From the IMG/VR virus record IMGVR_UViG_3300046820_000758, positions 1 through 28,750 of that record: DNA of 28,750 nucleotides. One strand, 5' to 3'. The position numbers were made by a program, and so were the translations under genes. This document shows, in pieces, positions 1-7,303 of the stretch. Origin of the DNA: a virus. Within the stretch, counting starts at the first letter, position 1; each line of letters opens with the position of its first letter. The notes beneath the pieces are model-generated. The model was given only the letters and a program-made list of their open reading frames with translations, was not told where the DNA came from and made no database searches.

Positions 1-131
1 GTTACCTTTAAAGTAATATATGTTGGGTCAACGTATTCCATATTTAAATCGTGACATAAAGCACTAATACGTTTAGTGATTTTGTCATATCTCATTTCTT
101 CTAATTCACCGTTCCTCTTTTTAACTTTCAT
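1..131 (-). CDS. nrdA: Ribonucleotide reductase large subunit, N-terminal fragment (cut by window edge)
   Basis: Only the first 43 codons are inside the window; the gene continues past base 1. The peptide begins MKVKKRNGELEEMRYDKI and continues with a YVDPTYI segment. This is the usual start of an ATP-cone, the N-terminal allosteric domain of class I ribonucleotide reductase alpha subunits. The ATG is at 129-131. It lies 21 bases downstream of the nrdB stop on the same strand, so the two subunits are probably co-transcribed with beta first. The enzyme would reduce ribonucleotides to deoxyribonucleotides for phage DNA synthesis. The catalytic cysteines cannot be seen here. Identification rests on the short cone sequence plus the neighbour and is fairly secure for that reason. 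Confidence 0.75.
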   Translation of the reverse strand, partial: MKVKKRNGELEEMRYDKITKRISALCHDLNMEYVDPTYITLKV

Positions 132-152
132 TTTATATAAAAACTTTTAATT

Positions 153-1127
153 TTAAAAATCCATATCAGAAAACGCACTATCAAGTTCTTCGTCTGATTT
201 ATTATGTACCCCTGCTTTTTGATATTCAGCAACTCTTTTCTCAAAGAAATTTGTTTTTCCTTGGATTGCAATGTTCTCCATAAAATCAAAAGGATTTGTG
301 GTATTGTAAACCTTAGAACATCCTAAAGCAACTAACAATCTATCCGTTACGAACTCAAGGTATTGAGCCATCAAATCAGAATTCATACCAATTAAACGAA
401 CTGGCAATGCTTCAAGGATAAATTCTTTTTCAATTTCTAATGCCCCACAGATAATATCTTTAATCTTTTTTTCAGATAATTTATTTTCAATATGGTTATT
501 GTAAAGATGACAAGCATAATCACAGTGCATACCCTCATCACGAGAAATTAATTCGTTTGAAAAGGTAAGACCTGGCATTAAACCTCTCTTCTTTAACCAA
601 AATAATGAACAGAATGAACCTGAGAAGAAAATACCTTCAACAGCCGCAAATGCAATTAATCTTTCAACGAATGTACCGTTGTCAATATAGTTCATAGCCC
701 ACTTTGCTTTCTTTTGAATAGCAGGGACAGTCTCAATTGCATTAAATAATTTATTCTGTTCTTCTTTGTCTTTAATATATGTGTCAATCAACAATGAATA
801 CGTTTCACTATGAATGTTCTCCATCATAATTTGAAAACCATAAAAGAATTTAGCCTCAGTGTATTGAACAGAATTAACAAAATTCGTTGCAATGTTTTCA
901 TTAACAATCCCATCAGACGCCGCAAAGAATGCCAATACGTGTTTGACAAAATGTTGTTCGTCATTGTTCAATTTATTTTCCCAATCTGAGATATCCTGTG
1001 ATAAGTCGATTTCTTCAGCGGTCCAAAAACACGCTTCTTGTTGTTTATAAAGTTTCCATAAATCGTGATGTTCGATTGGAAAAAGGACAAATCGTCCAGG
1101 ATTTTCTTGCAAAATCTTTTCAGTCAT
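153..1127 (-). CDS. nrdB: Class I ribonucleotide reductase small (beta/R2) subunit
   Basis: This 324-aa protein carries the full di-iron and radical set of R2 proteins. D72 is in the [10 protein letters not shown] segment, E103 and H106 in ENIHSETY, E164 in AAVEGIFF, and E198 and H201 in SRDEGMH. Y110, at the expected spacing after E103/H106, is the probable stable tyrosyl radical. The last residues DSAFSDMDF match the flexible acidic-aromatic tail by which R2 docks onto the alpha subunit. [12 protein letters not shown]-type sequences are common in the R2 branch found in eukaryotes and Bacteroidetes. Length is normal for the family. The gene lies between the helicase (18-base gap) and nrdA, forming the nucleotide-supply end of the replication operon. 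The start is the ATG at 1125-1127; no Shine-Dalgarno sequence precedes it. Confidence 0.95.
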   Translation of the reverse strand: MTEKILQENPGRFVLFPIEHHDLWKLYKQQEACFWTAEEIDLSQDISDWENKLNNDEQHFVKHVLAFFAASDGIVNENIATNFVNSVQYTEAKFFYGFQIMMENIHSETYSLLIDTYIKDKEEQNKLFNAIETVPAIQKKAKWAMNYIDNGTFVERLIAFAAVEGIFFSGSFCSLFWLKKRGLMPGLTFSNELISRDEGMHCDYACHLYNNHIENKLSEKKIKDIICGALEIEKEFILEALPVRLIGMNSDLMAQYLEFVTDRLLVALGCSKVYNTTNPFDFMENIAIQGKTNFFEKRVAEYQKAGVHNKSDEELDSAFSDMDF

Positions 1128-1145
1128 CGTTTTAGTTTTTTTTGA

Positions 1146-2531
1146 TTAATTAATTAATATTTGTTTTTTTTCTTGGGTCTTCTTGTACACCTCTGCAGCT
1201 CTGTTAGCTCTCTCCTGTGTTTTTTGTTCTTCGAATCCAAGTAGGGTATTTTGACTATCTGTGTCAATGATTAACATTTCATTGTTAAATGTGCAGTTTT
1301 GGAATATAACACCATCTCTACCAATACGAGATTTCAATAATGTCATAGTTGCTAAGTTGTGTTCTTTTTGTTCCATCGTTTTACCAACTGACATTACTAC
1401 GTGTCCAATTTGTGCTTTTTTAATTGAGCCACCCATTTGGTCTGTAGTTACAACTTCTGACGAAATTGAGTCTCTATTACCTTGTGTTGCGGTCCAAATG
1501 GCAATATTAAATTCCGATGTCATCGCCTCTAAACTTCTCATAATTGAACCTTCACCTTTCCATTCTTCACCAAAGGTAGACCTTTCTGGTGAAATACAAT
1601 CAACATAGTCAATTAGTAACACATCGACAACAAATCCCTCAGAATGTAATTTTCTAATTTTAGATTTGATTTCAGAAATTGTAACTGAATCACTCGGCAT
1701 CTTCAAAAGTTTTAACTTACCTTTTGAATTAGCTTCCATTTCTTTAACCTTCTCAATTACTTCTTCTTTTCGTTCGATTTGGTCATCAGGTGCGATTCCA
1801 CTCCAAATTGTGTAATGCTTTCTTAAGATGTTAGTAACATTATCTTCAAAGAATATTTGAAGTACGTTTTTACCATCAGCGTGTGCACTATTTGCAATCT
1901 TAGTAAGTAATGTAGTTTTACCCGTTCCTGTAGGTGCCAATACAACGCCTAACTCACCGATACCAAGACCCCCCTTCAATAGATTGTCAATACCCACAAT
2001 TCCCAATGGAATTGGTACTCTTGAGTCTTTTTCTAAAGCCGCGGATGGGTTTTCAAACACGTCTCTGATATCGTCTGATGTTGCACCTACTTGTAATGCC
2101 TTTTGAATTATCTGTTCAATCTTTCTATATTCTTCGAAATCACCATTTTCTATAATCTTCTCAACAGTCTTAAGTTCTTTCTTTAATACCTGTTGTTTAC
2201 AGAAATTCATTGCGGTGTCCATAATCCAAGACTCATTAGTTAAGTCGTGTTCTTGGACTCCTTTCAAGGTGTCCATATGGATTGAAGATGTGGTGTCTTT
2301 GTTATTCTCAACTAAGATTTTCTGAGCTAACGTTTCATAAGACGGCATCTCGCCATATGTGCCATACAATTCTTTAATATTTTCAATAATATATCTGAAA
2401 TATGGACCATCAAAGTACTTACTTTCAATTACATCGACAATAGTGACTGCAAATTTTTTGTTTTCTATTATTACCTTAATTAAGGATTTTTGGAAATTCT
2501 GACCAAGTTGACCAAAGTTTTTTTCACTCAT
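1146..2531 (-). CDS. DnaB-family replicative helicase, T4 gp41-like
   Basis: This 461-aa protein has the two-part layout of DnaB-type hexameric helicases. There is a helical N-terminal domain (about residues 1-150, including a YFDGPYFRYI segment seen in similar form in phage gp41-type proteins) and a RecA-fold motor. Visible motor motifs are Walker A APTGTGKTT (199-207), an acidic FFEDN near 227-231, Walker B LLIDY (305-309), a WTATQ segment ending in Q350 (the sensor/H3 position), and SRIGRDG at about 401-407, where the arginine finger and basic tail of this family fall. It would unwind the fork 5'-3' and load primase; no primase gene is visible in the window. It sits between the duplicated unknown protein and nrdB in the replication unit. 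Confidence 0.9.
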   Translation of the reverse strand: MSEKNFGQLGQNFQKSLIKVIIENKKFAVTIVDVIESKYFDGPYFRYIIENIKELYGTYGEMPSYETLAQKILVENNKDTTSSIHMDTLKGVQEHDLTNESWIMDTAMNFCKQQVLKKELKTVEKIIENGDFEEYRKIEQIIQKALQVGATSDDIRDVFENPSAALEKDSRVPIPLGIVGIDNLLKGGLGIGELGVVLAPTGTGKTTLLTKIANSAHADGKNVLQIFFEDNVTNILRKHYTIWSGIAPDDQIERKEEVIEKVKEMEANSKGKLKLLKMPSDSVTISEIKSKIRKLHSEGFVVDVLLIDYVDCISPERSTFGEEWKGEGSIMRSLEAMTSEFNIAIWTATQGNRDSISSEVVTTDQMGGSIKKAQIGHVVMSVGKTMEQKEHNLATMTLLKSRIGRDGVIFQNCTFNNEMLIIDTDSQNTLLGFEEQKTQERANRAAEVYKKTQEKKQILIN

Positions 2532-2563
2532 TAGATGTATATGTTTATATATTAAAAATATTA

Positions 2564-3007
2564 TTAAAGTTCATAACCCAAATAGGTAGTTTCAAGTTCA
2601 TAATCTGACAAAACATCAGTTAACTCTGACAAAATTTTCCTAACTTTAGGTCTAACATCAACCGCGTATCTAGCCTTTGGGTGGTAAACGTGTGCGGGAA
2701 ATATTCTTGAAATAAATACATCGTCATTTAACTTAACTTCCAATAAAAAGTACTCTTCTTTTTGTGGTTCGTTATCTTCCACATTCTCGTTAGACAAGAA
2801 ATAATTTTGATTTTCACACATATAATCGGAACTTTTCATTTTCAAATCTTCAGCAATTTCGTCACAAATATTTTTCACTGTGTAGTGTAAATCTAGTGAC
2901 CTTCTAGCCTGTGGATTATATCCCTTTACGTTAAAGAATCTTTGGATAATGAAATTACCTTCAAGGGTTAGAAGGAATTCAAATTTTGTTACGTCTTGAT
3001 TGTTCAT
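2564..3007 (-). CDS. Unknown protein made of two tandem copies of one domain
   Basis: I do not recognise this 147-aa protein. It contains an internal duplication: residues about 9-56 and 87-134 align with a constant offset of 78. Both copies keep a hydrophobic strand, an R-x-F (23-25) or R-x-F (101-103), a YxPxAR motif (30-35 and 108-113), an aspartate four residues later (39 and 117), then an amphipathic helix starting near V44/V122. An acidic linker (about 74-86) joins the halves. Its ATG overlaps the RNase H stop by four bases (ATGA), so it is translationally coupled to that gene and lies just upstream of the helicase. The context suggests an accessory role in replication or recombination, possibly nucleic-acid or partner binding by a pseudo-dimer. 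That is inference only. Confidence 0.8.
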   Translation of the reverse strand: MNNQDVTKFEFLLTLEGNFIIQRFFNVKGYNPQARRSLDLHYTVKNICDEIAEDLKMKSSDYMCENQNYFLSNENVEDNEPQKEEYFLLEVKLNDDVFISRIFPAHVYHPKARYAVDVRPKVRKILSELTDVLSDYELETTYLGYEL

Positions 3008-4026
3008 TGTTTATTTTTTTTTAATTTAAAAATGTGTTTATTTTTTTCTTTTCTGGTTAATCTTAGGAATGGATTTAAAAATACTATCCATTTATCATCT
3101 GATTTAGGTAATAGGAGGAATATCCCGTCCTCCATCATCATTTTCATTGTGTTTTTATATGACCTCCCCTCAGTGTCCAAATTTTCATTTATTAATTGAG
3201 TGACCTGTGATTTAGCTTCATCATCTAAAAATGGAACATCTAAATTCACTATCCTATCATTGATGTCAAAAAATTCTTCACCGAATACACCATATTTGGT
3301 GACGCCAGTTAATAGGTTTCTAACCAACCAATTATTTTTATCTTGTTCAAATAATAGGTTACCTTTTTCTTTAATTTCTGAAAGTGTGAGGGGTGAATGT
3401 TTTATCTCAGGAAAAAGAGATATGAGTCTTTTAATTCCCATATTCTTTATCCCTGAAATATTGTCTGAAGGGTCACCACATAAAATTTTAATTAATTTTA
3501 CATTTTCAATTAAAATTGTTTCGTGGTCGTATTCAATTGTATCCTTTGGTTTGTATAACTTACCGTGTGAAGGATTAAATAATTGAGTGTGTTCATTAAC
3601 AAGTTGTGCTAAATCTCTGTCTGAAGAATAAATAATCTTTTTTTCATTAGGGGAGTTTTGAACATAGTATGCAATACAATCATCAGTTTCACAATTTTTG
3701 TACTCACCTTGTCTAACGTAAAGTTCTTCAAGGTATTGTTTTATTCTTGTTCTTTGATAATTGTAATTATCAATCTCCTCTTCGGTCCTTATTCTACTTC
3801 GTCTATTCTCTTTATATTGATGATATATTTGTTTTCTTAGGATTGCAGAATTTTCTCCGTCCCAAAAAACTACAATTTTATCTAATTGATATATCTCAAA
3901 CGCTCTTCTAAGAGTATTGATAAAATGATAAATTCCTCCAATATGTTTGCCCTTATAGTAATGGTTTTTGAGACCATAGAAACCAATCGTAAGTAAATTA
4001 TCTCCATCAACAAGTAAAACGGACAT
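3004..4026 (-). CDS. 5'-3' exonuclease / RNase H, FEN family (T4 Rnh-like)
   Basis: This 340-aa protein is a flap-endonuclease-type nuclease. The metal-site acidic residues appear in family order: D7 and D9 in LLVDGDN, D56 in VVFWDGE, E113/D115/D116 in CETDDC, D136/D138 in SSDRD, and D185/D188 in CGDPSDN. The helix-hairpin-helix segment SGIKNMGIKRL (191-201) follows directly, as expected for DNA binding. In T4 this enzyme removes RNA primers and short DNA stretches from lagging-strand fragments, together with gp32. Here it lies between uvsX (18-base gap) and the duplicated unknown protein (4-base overlap). The length is close to that of T4 RNase H. The ATG at 4024-4026 is the only sensible start before MSVLLVDGD. 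Confidence 0.9.
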   Translation of the reverse strand: MSVLLVDGDNLLTIGFYGLKNHYYKGKHIGGIYHFINTLRRAFEIYQLDKIVVFWDGENSAILRKQIYHQYKENRRSRIRTEEEIDNYNYQRTRIKQYLEELYVRQGEYKNCETDDCIAYYVQNSPNEKKIIYSSDRDLAQLVNEHTQLFNPSHGKLYKPKDTIEYDHETILIENVKLIKILCGDPSDNISGIKNMGIKRLISLFPEIKHSPLTLSEIKEKGNLLFEQDKNNWLVRNLLTGVTKYGVFGEEFFDINDRIVNLDVPFLDDEAKSQVTQLINENLDTEGRSYKNTMKMMMEDGIFLLLPKSDDKWIVFLNPFLRLTRKEKNKHIFKLKKNKQ

Positions 4027-4044
4027 TTAAATTTTTATTATAGA

Positions 4045-5019
4045 TTACTCTTCTTCTGTTACAACTTGTACGTCTGCGATGTCTGTAACGTTAACACCTA
4101 ATTGTTTACCGATATACTCACTATTGTCTCGTTTGTATTCTTCGATAGAACGTTTTTCTTCAGTATCGTCTTTACCGTGCATAAATCCTTGTGGAGTTAC
4201 CAAGATACGACCATCCTCATATCCACCACCATTGATGTGGTTCTTACTGATTGAGATTTTAGTACGTGTTGCAATTCTGATTTTTCTCTTATCTTTAGTG
4301 ATAGAGATTTTAGTAGTACCCGCACCTTTTTGGTTACCAAATAAGAATACCAATGATGAGTTTAACCAAATGGCTTCTCCACCTTTAGCTTTGATTTTTG
4401 GTTGTCCAAAAGGATTATCAGGTAATTCTACCCAAGGTTGGTTAACAATAACCAATGTACTTGTGTAAGGTTTGTCTGTTCTTCTTGAACCTGCAATACG
4501 TTGGTTGATTCCCATACCAATCTTATCAGCTAAAACTGATGCATTGTGTTGTTTACCACCTTTACCGTCAAAGGTCATTTTACAAGGAACTGAACCTACT
4601 GAATCCCAAAGGAATAATAAGTCGTGTGGAATATCTCCTTTTTGTTGTGCATCTAATAAGTCGTTGATGTACTCAGTAATTTGTTCGATGTATTCGAAAT
4701 CACTATTAAAAAGATAATCACCTTCTTTATCAAATCCCATTAACTCCGCGTGTTCCCAACTCCATTTCTGTTCAGTAATAATGAACACAGGAATGATTCC
4801 TTTCTTTTGAGCGTCGACCGCAGTCTTTACTAATGCGGTTGTTTTACCAGTATCACTATGTCCTAATAACATATTGATGTGACCCATTGCAGGACCCGGT
4901 AAACCTGTTGCTTCCAAGAAGGCATCGCCCAAATCGAAGAAACGGTCTGGTTTGTATTCGGCTTCTTTCGAGAATTTCTTCTTGATTGCCGAAAAATCTG
5001 TTTTTTTAATACCTGCCAT
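4045..5019 (-). CDS. uvsX: RecA/UvsX-family recombinase
   Basis: This 324-aa RecA-fold ATPase has Walker A GHSDTGKTT (53-61), a catalytic glutamate in TEQKW (E83), Walker B LLFLWDSVGS (134-143, D139), and a sensor glutamine in VNQPW (Q194). A loop-2-like DNA-binding stretch follows (about 196-215). The family forms a filament on single-stranded DNA coated with gp32 and drives strand invasion for recombination-dependent replication. The gene lies between the gp32-like protein and RNase H, a natural grouping for T4-type replication. The 50-base gap to the gp32 gene holds a GC-rich hairpin, so its expression may be lower than that of gp32. The N-terminal extension before the Walker domain is short, as in UvsX rather than long bacterial RecA. 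Confidence 0.9.
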   Translation of the reverse strand: MAGIKKTDFSAIKKKFSKEAEYKPDRFFDLGDAFLEATGLPGPAMGHINMLLGHSDTGKTTALVKTAVDAQKKGIIPVFIITEQKWSWEHAELMGFDKEGDYLFNSDFEYIEQITEYINDLLDAQQKGDIPHDLLFLWDSVGSVPCKMTFDGKGGKQHNASVLADKIGMGINQRIAGSRRTDKPYTSTLVIVNQPWVELPDNPFGQPKIKAKGGEAIWLNSSLVFLFGNQKGAGTTKISITKDKRKIRIATRTKISISKNHINGGGYEDGRILVTPQGFMHGKDDTEEKRSIEEYKRDNSEYIGKQLGVNVTDIADVQVVTEEE

Positions 5020-5036
5020 TGTTTTGTTTTTTAAAA

Positions 5037-5062
5037 GTGGGGTGGATATTTCACCACCCCTT
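5037..5062 (-). terminator. GC-rich hairpin between gp32-like and uvsX genes (possible attenuator)
   Basis: On the minus strand GGGGTGG and CCACCCC form a perfect 7-bp stem (plus-strand arms 5039-5045 and 5054-5060) around an 8-base loop. ACTTTT and an A-rich run follow. The U-tract is short and interrupted, so partial termination or 3'-end protection of the gp32 message is more likely than full termination, because uvsX downstream has no obvious promoter of its own. Confidence 0.55.
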
Positions 5063-5069
5063 AAATTAT

Positions 5070-5924
5070 TTAGAACGGTAAATCGTCGTTTGATTCTTCC
5101 TCATCTTGTGGGTCAGTATAAGTTACTGACGGTGCTGCGGATGAGGTAGATGTTCCGATAGTTGCTTCACCTGTTGAGTTTGAAACGAATTTCTTTGCTT
5201 CACTATCCCAACGTGGAACTTCTCCTCTTGCTACCATTTCAAGATAATCTTCACCTTTTTTAGAATAAACATCTGCCCAAGTTAACTCGTCGTTTGTCCA
5301 TTGTTGAGCAATTGATGAGTCTGTGTGTAGTGGAGATGGGTCATCAGGGATTACTGAACTGATTGTTGTGTATTCTTTACCATTACCAGCTTTAGTTAGT
5401 GATAATGTAAGAATTAAGTCACGACCTTTTTCGACATCTGTAACATCACCTTTAGTTCTGAAAATTGGGTGGATTTTATCCAATACCCCATCAGCCTTTG
5501 TGTTATGTTTAAATCTCCAAAATTTTGGTCCGTCTTGTTCGTTATCACGGTCGATAACTTTAACGATGTAGAAACCACGAGAACGATAGCTTCTTGCTAA
5601 GTCTCTGTCTTCTTGTACACCTGTCATCATTAAACTTTCATAAACTTCATTTAATGGTGAACGCTTACCCTCTTGTGCTGGGTCATATAATTTAGTCCAT
5701 TGTCCATCAACCTGAATTTCGTGAAATTTAACAGGTACAAATGGGGTTCCACCATCTGCGGGTGGTAAAATACGAATACGTTTTTCCACACTTCTTACAC
5801 CTTTTGGTAAGATTGTTGTGAAATACTTCTTCATTCTATCCTCTTGGGATACTTTGTTTGCACTGCCGCTTGCGGCGTTTTTGGTCTTCTCATACTGAGC
5901 AAGTACCGAATCTAATACTGACAT
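5070..5924 (-). CDS. Single-stranded DNA-binding protein, gp32-like, without the zinc-site cysteines
   Basis: This 284-aa protein matches T4 gp32 in size and plan. The N-terminal basic/helical segment (about 1-45) is where gp32 self-associates. An OB-type core follows, with aromatic/basic stretches such as KFWRFKH (134-140). The tail is low-complexity Ser/Thr/Ala (about 245-270), ending in an acidic DEEESNDDLPF terminus that in gp32 and bacterial SSB recruits partner proteins. There is no cysteine anywhere in the protein, so the Cys3-His zinc site of T4 gp32 is absent. It is the first gene of the replication unit, directly after a terminator and a candidate host-type promoter with a palindrome in its spacer, and is followed by uvsX. 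gp32 family assignment is by pattern and context, not by strong sequence identity. Confidence 0.8.
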   Translation of the reverse strand: MSVLDSVLAQYEKTKNAASGSANKVSQEDRMKKYFTTILPKGVRSVEKRIRILPPADGGTPFVPVKFHEIQVDGQWTKLYDPAQEGKRSPLNEVYESLMMTGVQEDRDLARSYRSRGFYIVKVIDRDNEQDGPKFWRFKHNTKADGVLDKIHPIFRTKGDVTDVEKGRDLILTLSLTKAGNGKEYTTISSVIPDDPSPLHTDSSIAQQWTNDELTWADVYSKKGEDYLEMVARGEVPRWDSEAKKFVSNSTGEATIGTSTSSAAPSVTYTDPQDEEESNDDLPF

Positions 5925-5948
5925 AATAATTGGGTTTTAAATTAAATA

Positions 5949-5979
5949 ATAATTTATCTATACTTAAAGTATAAACAAA
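5949..5979 (-). promoter_or_regulatory. Candidate Bacteroidota-type promoter for the replication unit
   Basis: Reading the minus strand, TTTG (5979-5976), a 19-base spacer and TAAATTAT (5956-5949) resemble the Bacteroidota -33 TTTG / -7 TAnnTTTG pattern, with the last two -7 bases off. It lies 25 bases upstream of the gp32-like ATG. The TTTG is part of the U-tract of the preceding terminator. AT-rich DNA makes chance matches likely. Confidence 0.4.
5959..5973. promoter_or_regulatory. Palindrome TATACT-TAA-AGTATA, candidate operator
   Basis: A perfect 7-bp inverted repeat (TATACTT / AAGTATA with one central base) fills the spacer between the candidate -33 and -7 boxes of the gp32 promoter. 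That is a classic repressor position. The same TATACT-N3-AGTATA pattern occurs at 21137-21151 ahead of the gp26-like gene. Confidence 0.45.
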
Positions 5980-6006
5980 AAAAGCCGGATTGTCAAACCC
6001 GGCTTT
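5976..6006 (-). terminator. Intrinsic terminator at the end of the tail/baseplate unit
   Basis: On the minus strand AAAGCCGG, a 10-base loop and CCGGCTTT form an 8-bp stem (plus-strand arms 5981-5988 and 5999-6006), followed by TTTTG and TTT. It begins 19 bases after the stop of the Dps-like gene and separates the structural transcription unit from the replication unit. Confidence 0.85.
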
Positions 6007-6024
6007 AAAAATTTTCAGGAAATT

Positions 6025-6399
6025 TTATTCCAACGTCAAGAGATACGATAATTTGTTTACGTCCGCCAAAATCTCGTCTTTTATGTTTAATAAATCTGTG
6101 TCTTTTTCTTGTGACAAACCATTTGCAATTCCAATGATGTTAGATTTCAAAGTTTTTAAAAATACAGTTAAATCTAATTCTGACAAATTCTGTAAATTAA
6201 GTGTTCTTTCATTTTCACTTAATGTGAATCTACCATACTTACCCATTGCAACTTCGACAAATAAATCTATCTTTTCATCCATAGATGAATATATGTCACC
6301 AAATGCAATATGTCTAGAATATCCTTTGGTTTGCCAATGTAATATTTTAAATTGTATCTGTGCTTCTAATAAAAATTGAACGTTAGTACTGAGGTTCAT
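6025..6399 (-). CDS. Small Dps/ferritin-like four-helix protein
   Basis: This 124-aa, largely helical protein has an LHWQTKGYSRHIAFGDIY segment (from L20) that resembles the LHWN-K-G opening of Dps/ferritin-like helix bundles. Part of the Dps ferroxidase spacing is kept: H30, D45 and E49 sit at the same relative distances as H43, D58 and E62 of the classic family. The first histidine is displaced (H21) and one aspartate position is glycine with D35 next to it, so metal binding is uncertain. Short phage proteins of this look occur in T4-like genomes with no clear role. It is the last gene of the baseplate unit; its start overlaps the preceding gene by 17 bases and it ends just before a terminator. 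Possible jobs are DNA or metal binding, or a virion component. Confidence 0.7.
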   Translation of the reverse strand: MNLSTNVQFLLEAQIQFKILHWQTKGYSRHIAFGDIYSSMDEKIDLFVEVAMGKYGRFTLSENERTLNLQNLSELDLTVFLKTLKSNIIGIANGLSQEKDTDLLNIKDEILADVNKLSYLLTLE

Positions 6400-7060
6400 T
6401 ATCGTCTTGGTCTGGGTTGAATGATTTCATTATTTGTTCTTTACCATAACTTTCAACTTCATCCTTAGTTAAAACATATTCATTTTTACCTGTTTGTCTC
6501 ATTTCTTCTTGTTTTTGACTAAAAAAGTCTTGTGGGTGTTGATTAAATGGATATGAATCTAATGAACGCATTTCCAATTTCTCTTGTGGAGTTTTTGGTT
6601 TAACTTGTTCAATTCGATTACCTAATTCATCAATTTTAGCCATAACAGAATCCATTTGAGCCAATTTCTGTTCTAAATCAGATAACTTACTGAATACACC
6701 ATCCATTTTTTGGATAACGTCGTTGTTATTATCTTTTGAACTGTCTAATTGGTTTTTGATATTTTTAGTCATATTAACTAAATCAGTAATATCAATCTCT
6801 TCGGTACCTCCCGCAGCATCTACAGGTGCTCCTTCAACAGGCGGTGCAGCAGCATCTACAGGTGCTCCTTCAACAGGTGGTGCTGATAATGGGTCAGCCG
6901 GTGCTCCTTCAACAGGAGGTGCAGCTGCTAATGGGTCAGCAGGTGGAATTGCAGGAACTGCAGCGTCCGCACCCATATCTTGTTCCAAAATCATTGTCTG
7001 TGTGTATTTGTTAATCGCTCTGTGACGATTTAACTCTTCCATTAATTTTTGTTCTAACAT
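6383..7060 (-). CDS. Unknown protein with Pro/Ala repeats and a coiled coil
   Basis: I do not recognise this 225-aa protein. It has a short charged N-terminus, then a proline/alanine-rich stretch with three PPVEGAP units (APPVEGAPADPL and APPVEGAPVDAA forms). A predicted coiled coil rich in K/D/Q/L heptads follows (ITDLVNMTKNIKN through LGNRIEQV), and then a charged C-terminus. I start it at the ATG at 7058-7060, two codons past the stop of the 67-aa gene. The reading frame is open further upstream only to a TTG at 7123, which would overlap that gene by 59 bases. The layout of flexible linker plus coiled coil fits a virion fibre, tether or scaffold part. Its place between the hub-like protein and the Dps-like protein supports a structural role, but this is inference. 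Confidence 0.75.
   Translation of the reverse strand: MLEQKLMEELNRHRAINKYTQTMILEQDMGADAAVPAIPPADPLAAAPPVEGAPADPLSAPPVEGAPVDAAAPPVEGAPVDAAGGTEEIDITDLVNMTKNIKNQLDSSKDNNNDVIQKMDGVFSKLSDLEQKLAQMDSVMAKIDELGNRIEQVKPKTPQEKLEMRSLDSYPFNQHPQDFFSQKQEEMRQTGKNEYVLTKDEVESYGKEQIMKSFNPDQDDNEPQY
6814..6926. repeat. In-gene tandem repeat encoding PPVEGAP units
   Basis: The 17-mer GGTGCTCCTTCAACAGG occurs exactly at 6826-6842, 6862-6878 and 6901-6917 (spacing 36 and 39, so always in frame). The first two copies share longer flanks (GCATCTACA). A second short repeat, AATGGGTCAG, flanks the third copy on both sides. This looks like recent in-frame tandem duplication of a linker. Confidence 0.85.
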
Positions 7061-7064
7061 AATA

Positions 7065-7268
7065 TTAGTCTTGTAATAATTGTCTACCGTCTTCGGTAAT
7101 ATATTTTTTATTGATTCTTTCAACGATACCGTCTTTTGACCTTATGATGTAGCACTCACCAGTCACTAAATCACACTCTTCTCTTTCCATACCATCTTGA
7201 GATGTTCCCTTGACAGTTTTTGGATTTAAGAATTGGTCCACCGAGTTTTTTATTTTTGAATTTTCCAT
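7065..7268 (-). CDS. Small unknown protein (67 aa)
   Basis: I do not recognise this protein. It is hydrophilic and contains EECDLVTGECYII, a pair of cysteines seven residues apart (C32 and C39) in what looks like a beta hairpin, followed by RSKDGIVERINKKYI. Two cysteines are too few for a zinc ribbon on their own but could bind metal in a dimer. The ATG at 7266-7268 lies nine bases after a TATTTATA candidate late promoter, so it probably heads a three-gene sub-unit with the coiled-coil and Dps-like proteins. The gene is probably real because spacing to both neighbours is tight and it starts with its own signal. Confidence 0.65.
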   Translation of the reverse strand: MENSKIKNSVDQFLNPKTVKGTSQDGMEREECDLVTGECYIIRSKDGIVERINKKYITEDGRQLLQD

Positions 7269-7277
7269 ATCTTTTTA

Positions 7278-7285
7278 TATAAATA
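7278..7285 (-). promoter_or_regulatory. Candidate late promoter octamer TATTTATA (67-aa gene)
   Basis: The minus strand reads TATTTATA nine bases before the ATG of the 67-aa gene, followed by TAAAAAG. It belongs to a set of octamers found upstream of most structural units in the window. Confidence 0.45.
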
Positions 7286-7303
7286 TCAAGAAATTTTTAA
7301 ATT

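Noticed and set aside
6814-6926. Possible CRISPR-like array (three 17-mers at near-regular spacing)
   Set aside because: The units are in frame within a coding sequence, the spacers are themselves similar, and no cas gene is present.
6723-7025. Plus-strand open frame with Gly/Ala/Ser/Pro repeats
   Set aside because: It is the antisense reading of the PPVEGAP repeats of the minus-strand coiled-coil gene; low-complexity repeats open several frames at once, and no start signal or neighbour supports it.
7061-7123. Longer N-terminus of the coiled-coil protein from a TTG at 7123
   Set aside because: It would overlap the 67-aa gene by 59 bases and use a TTG, whereas an ATG lies just after that gene's stop.
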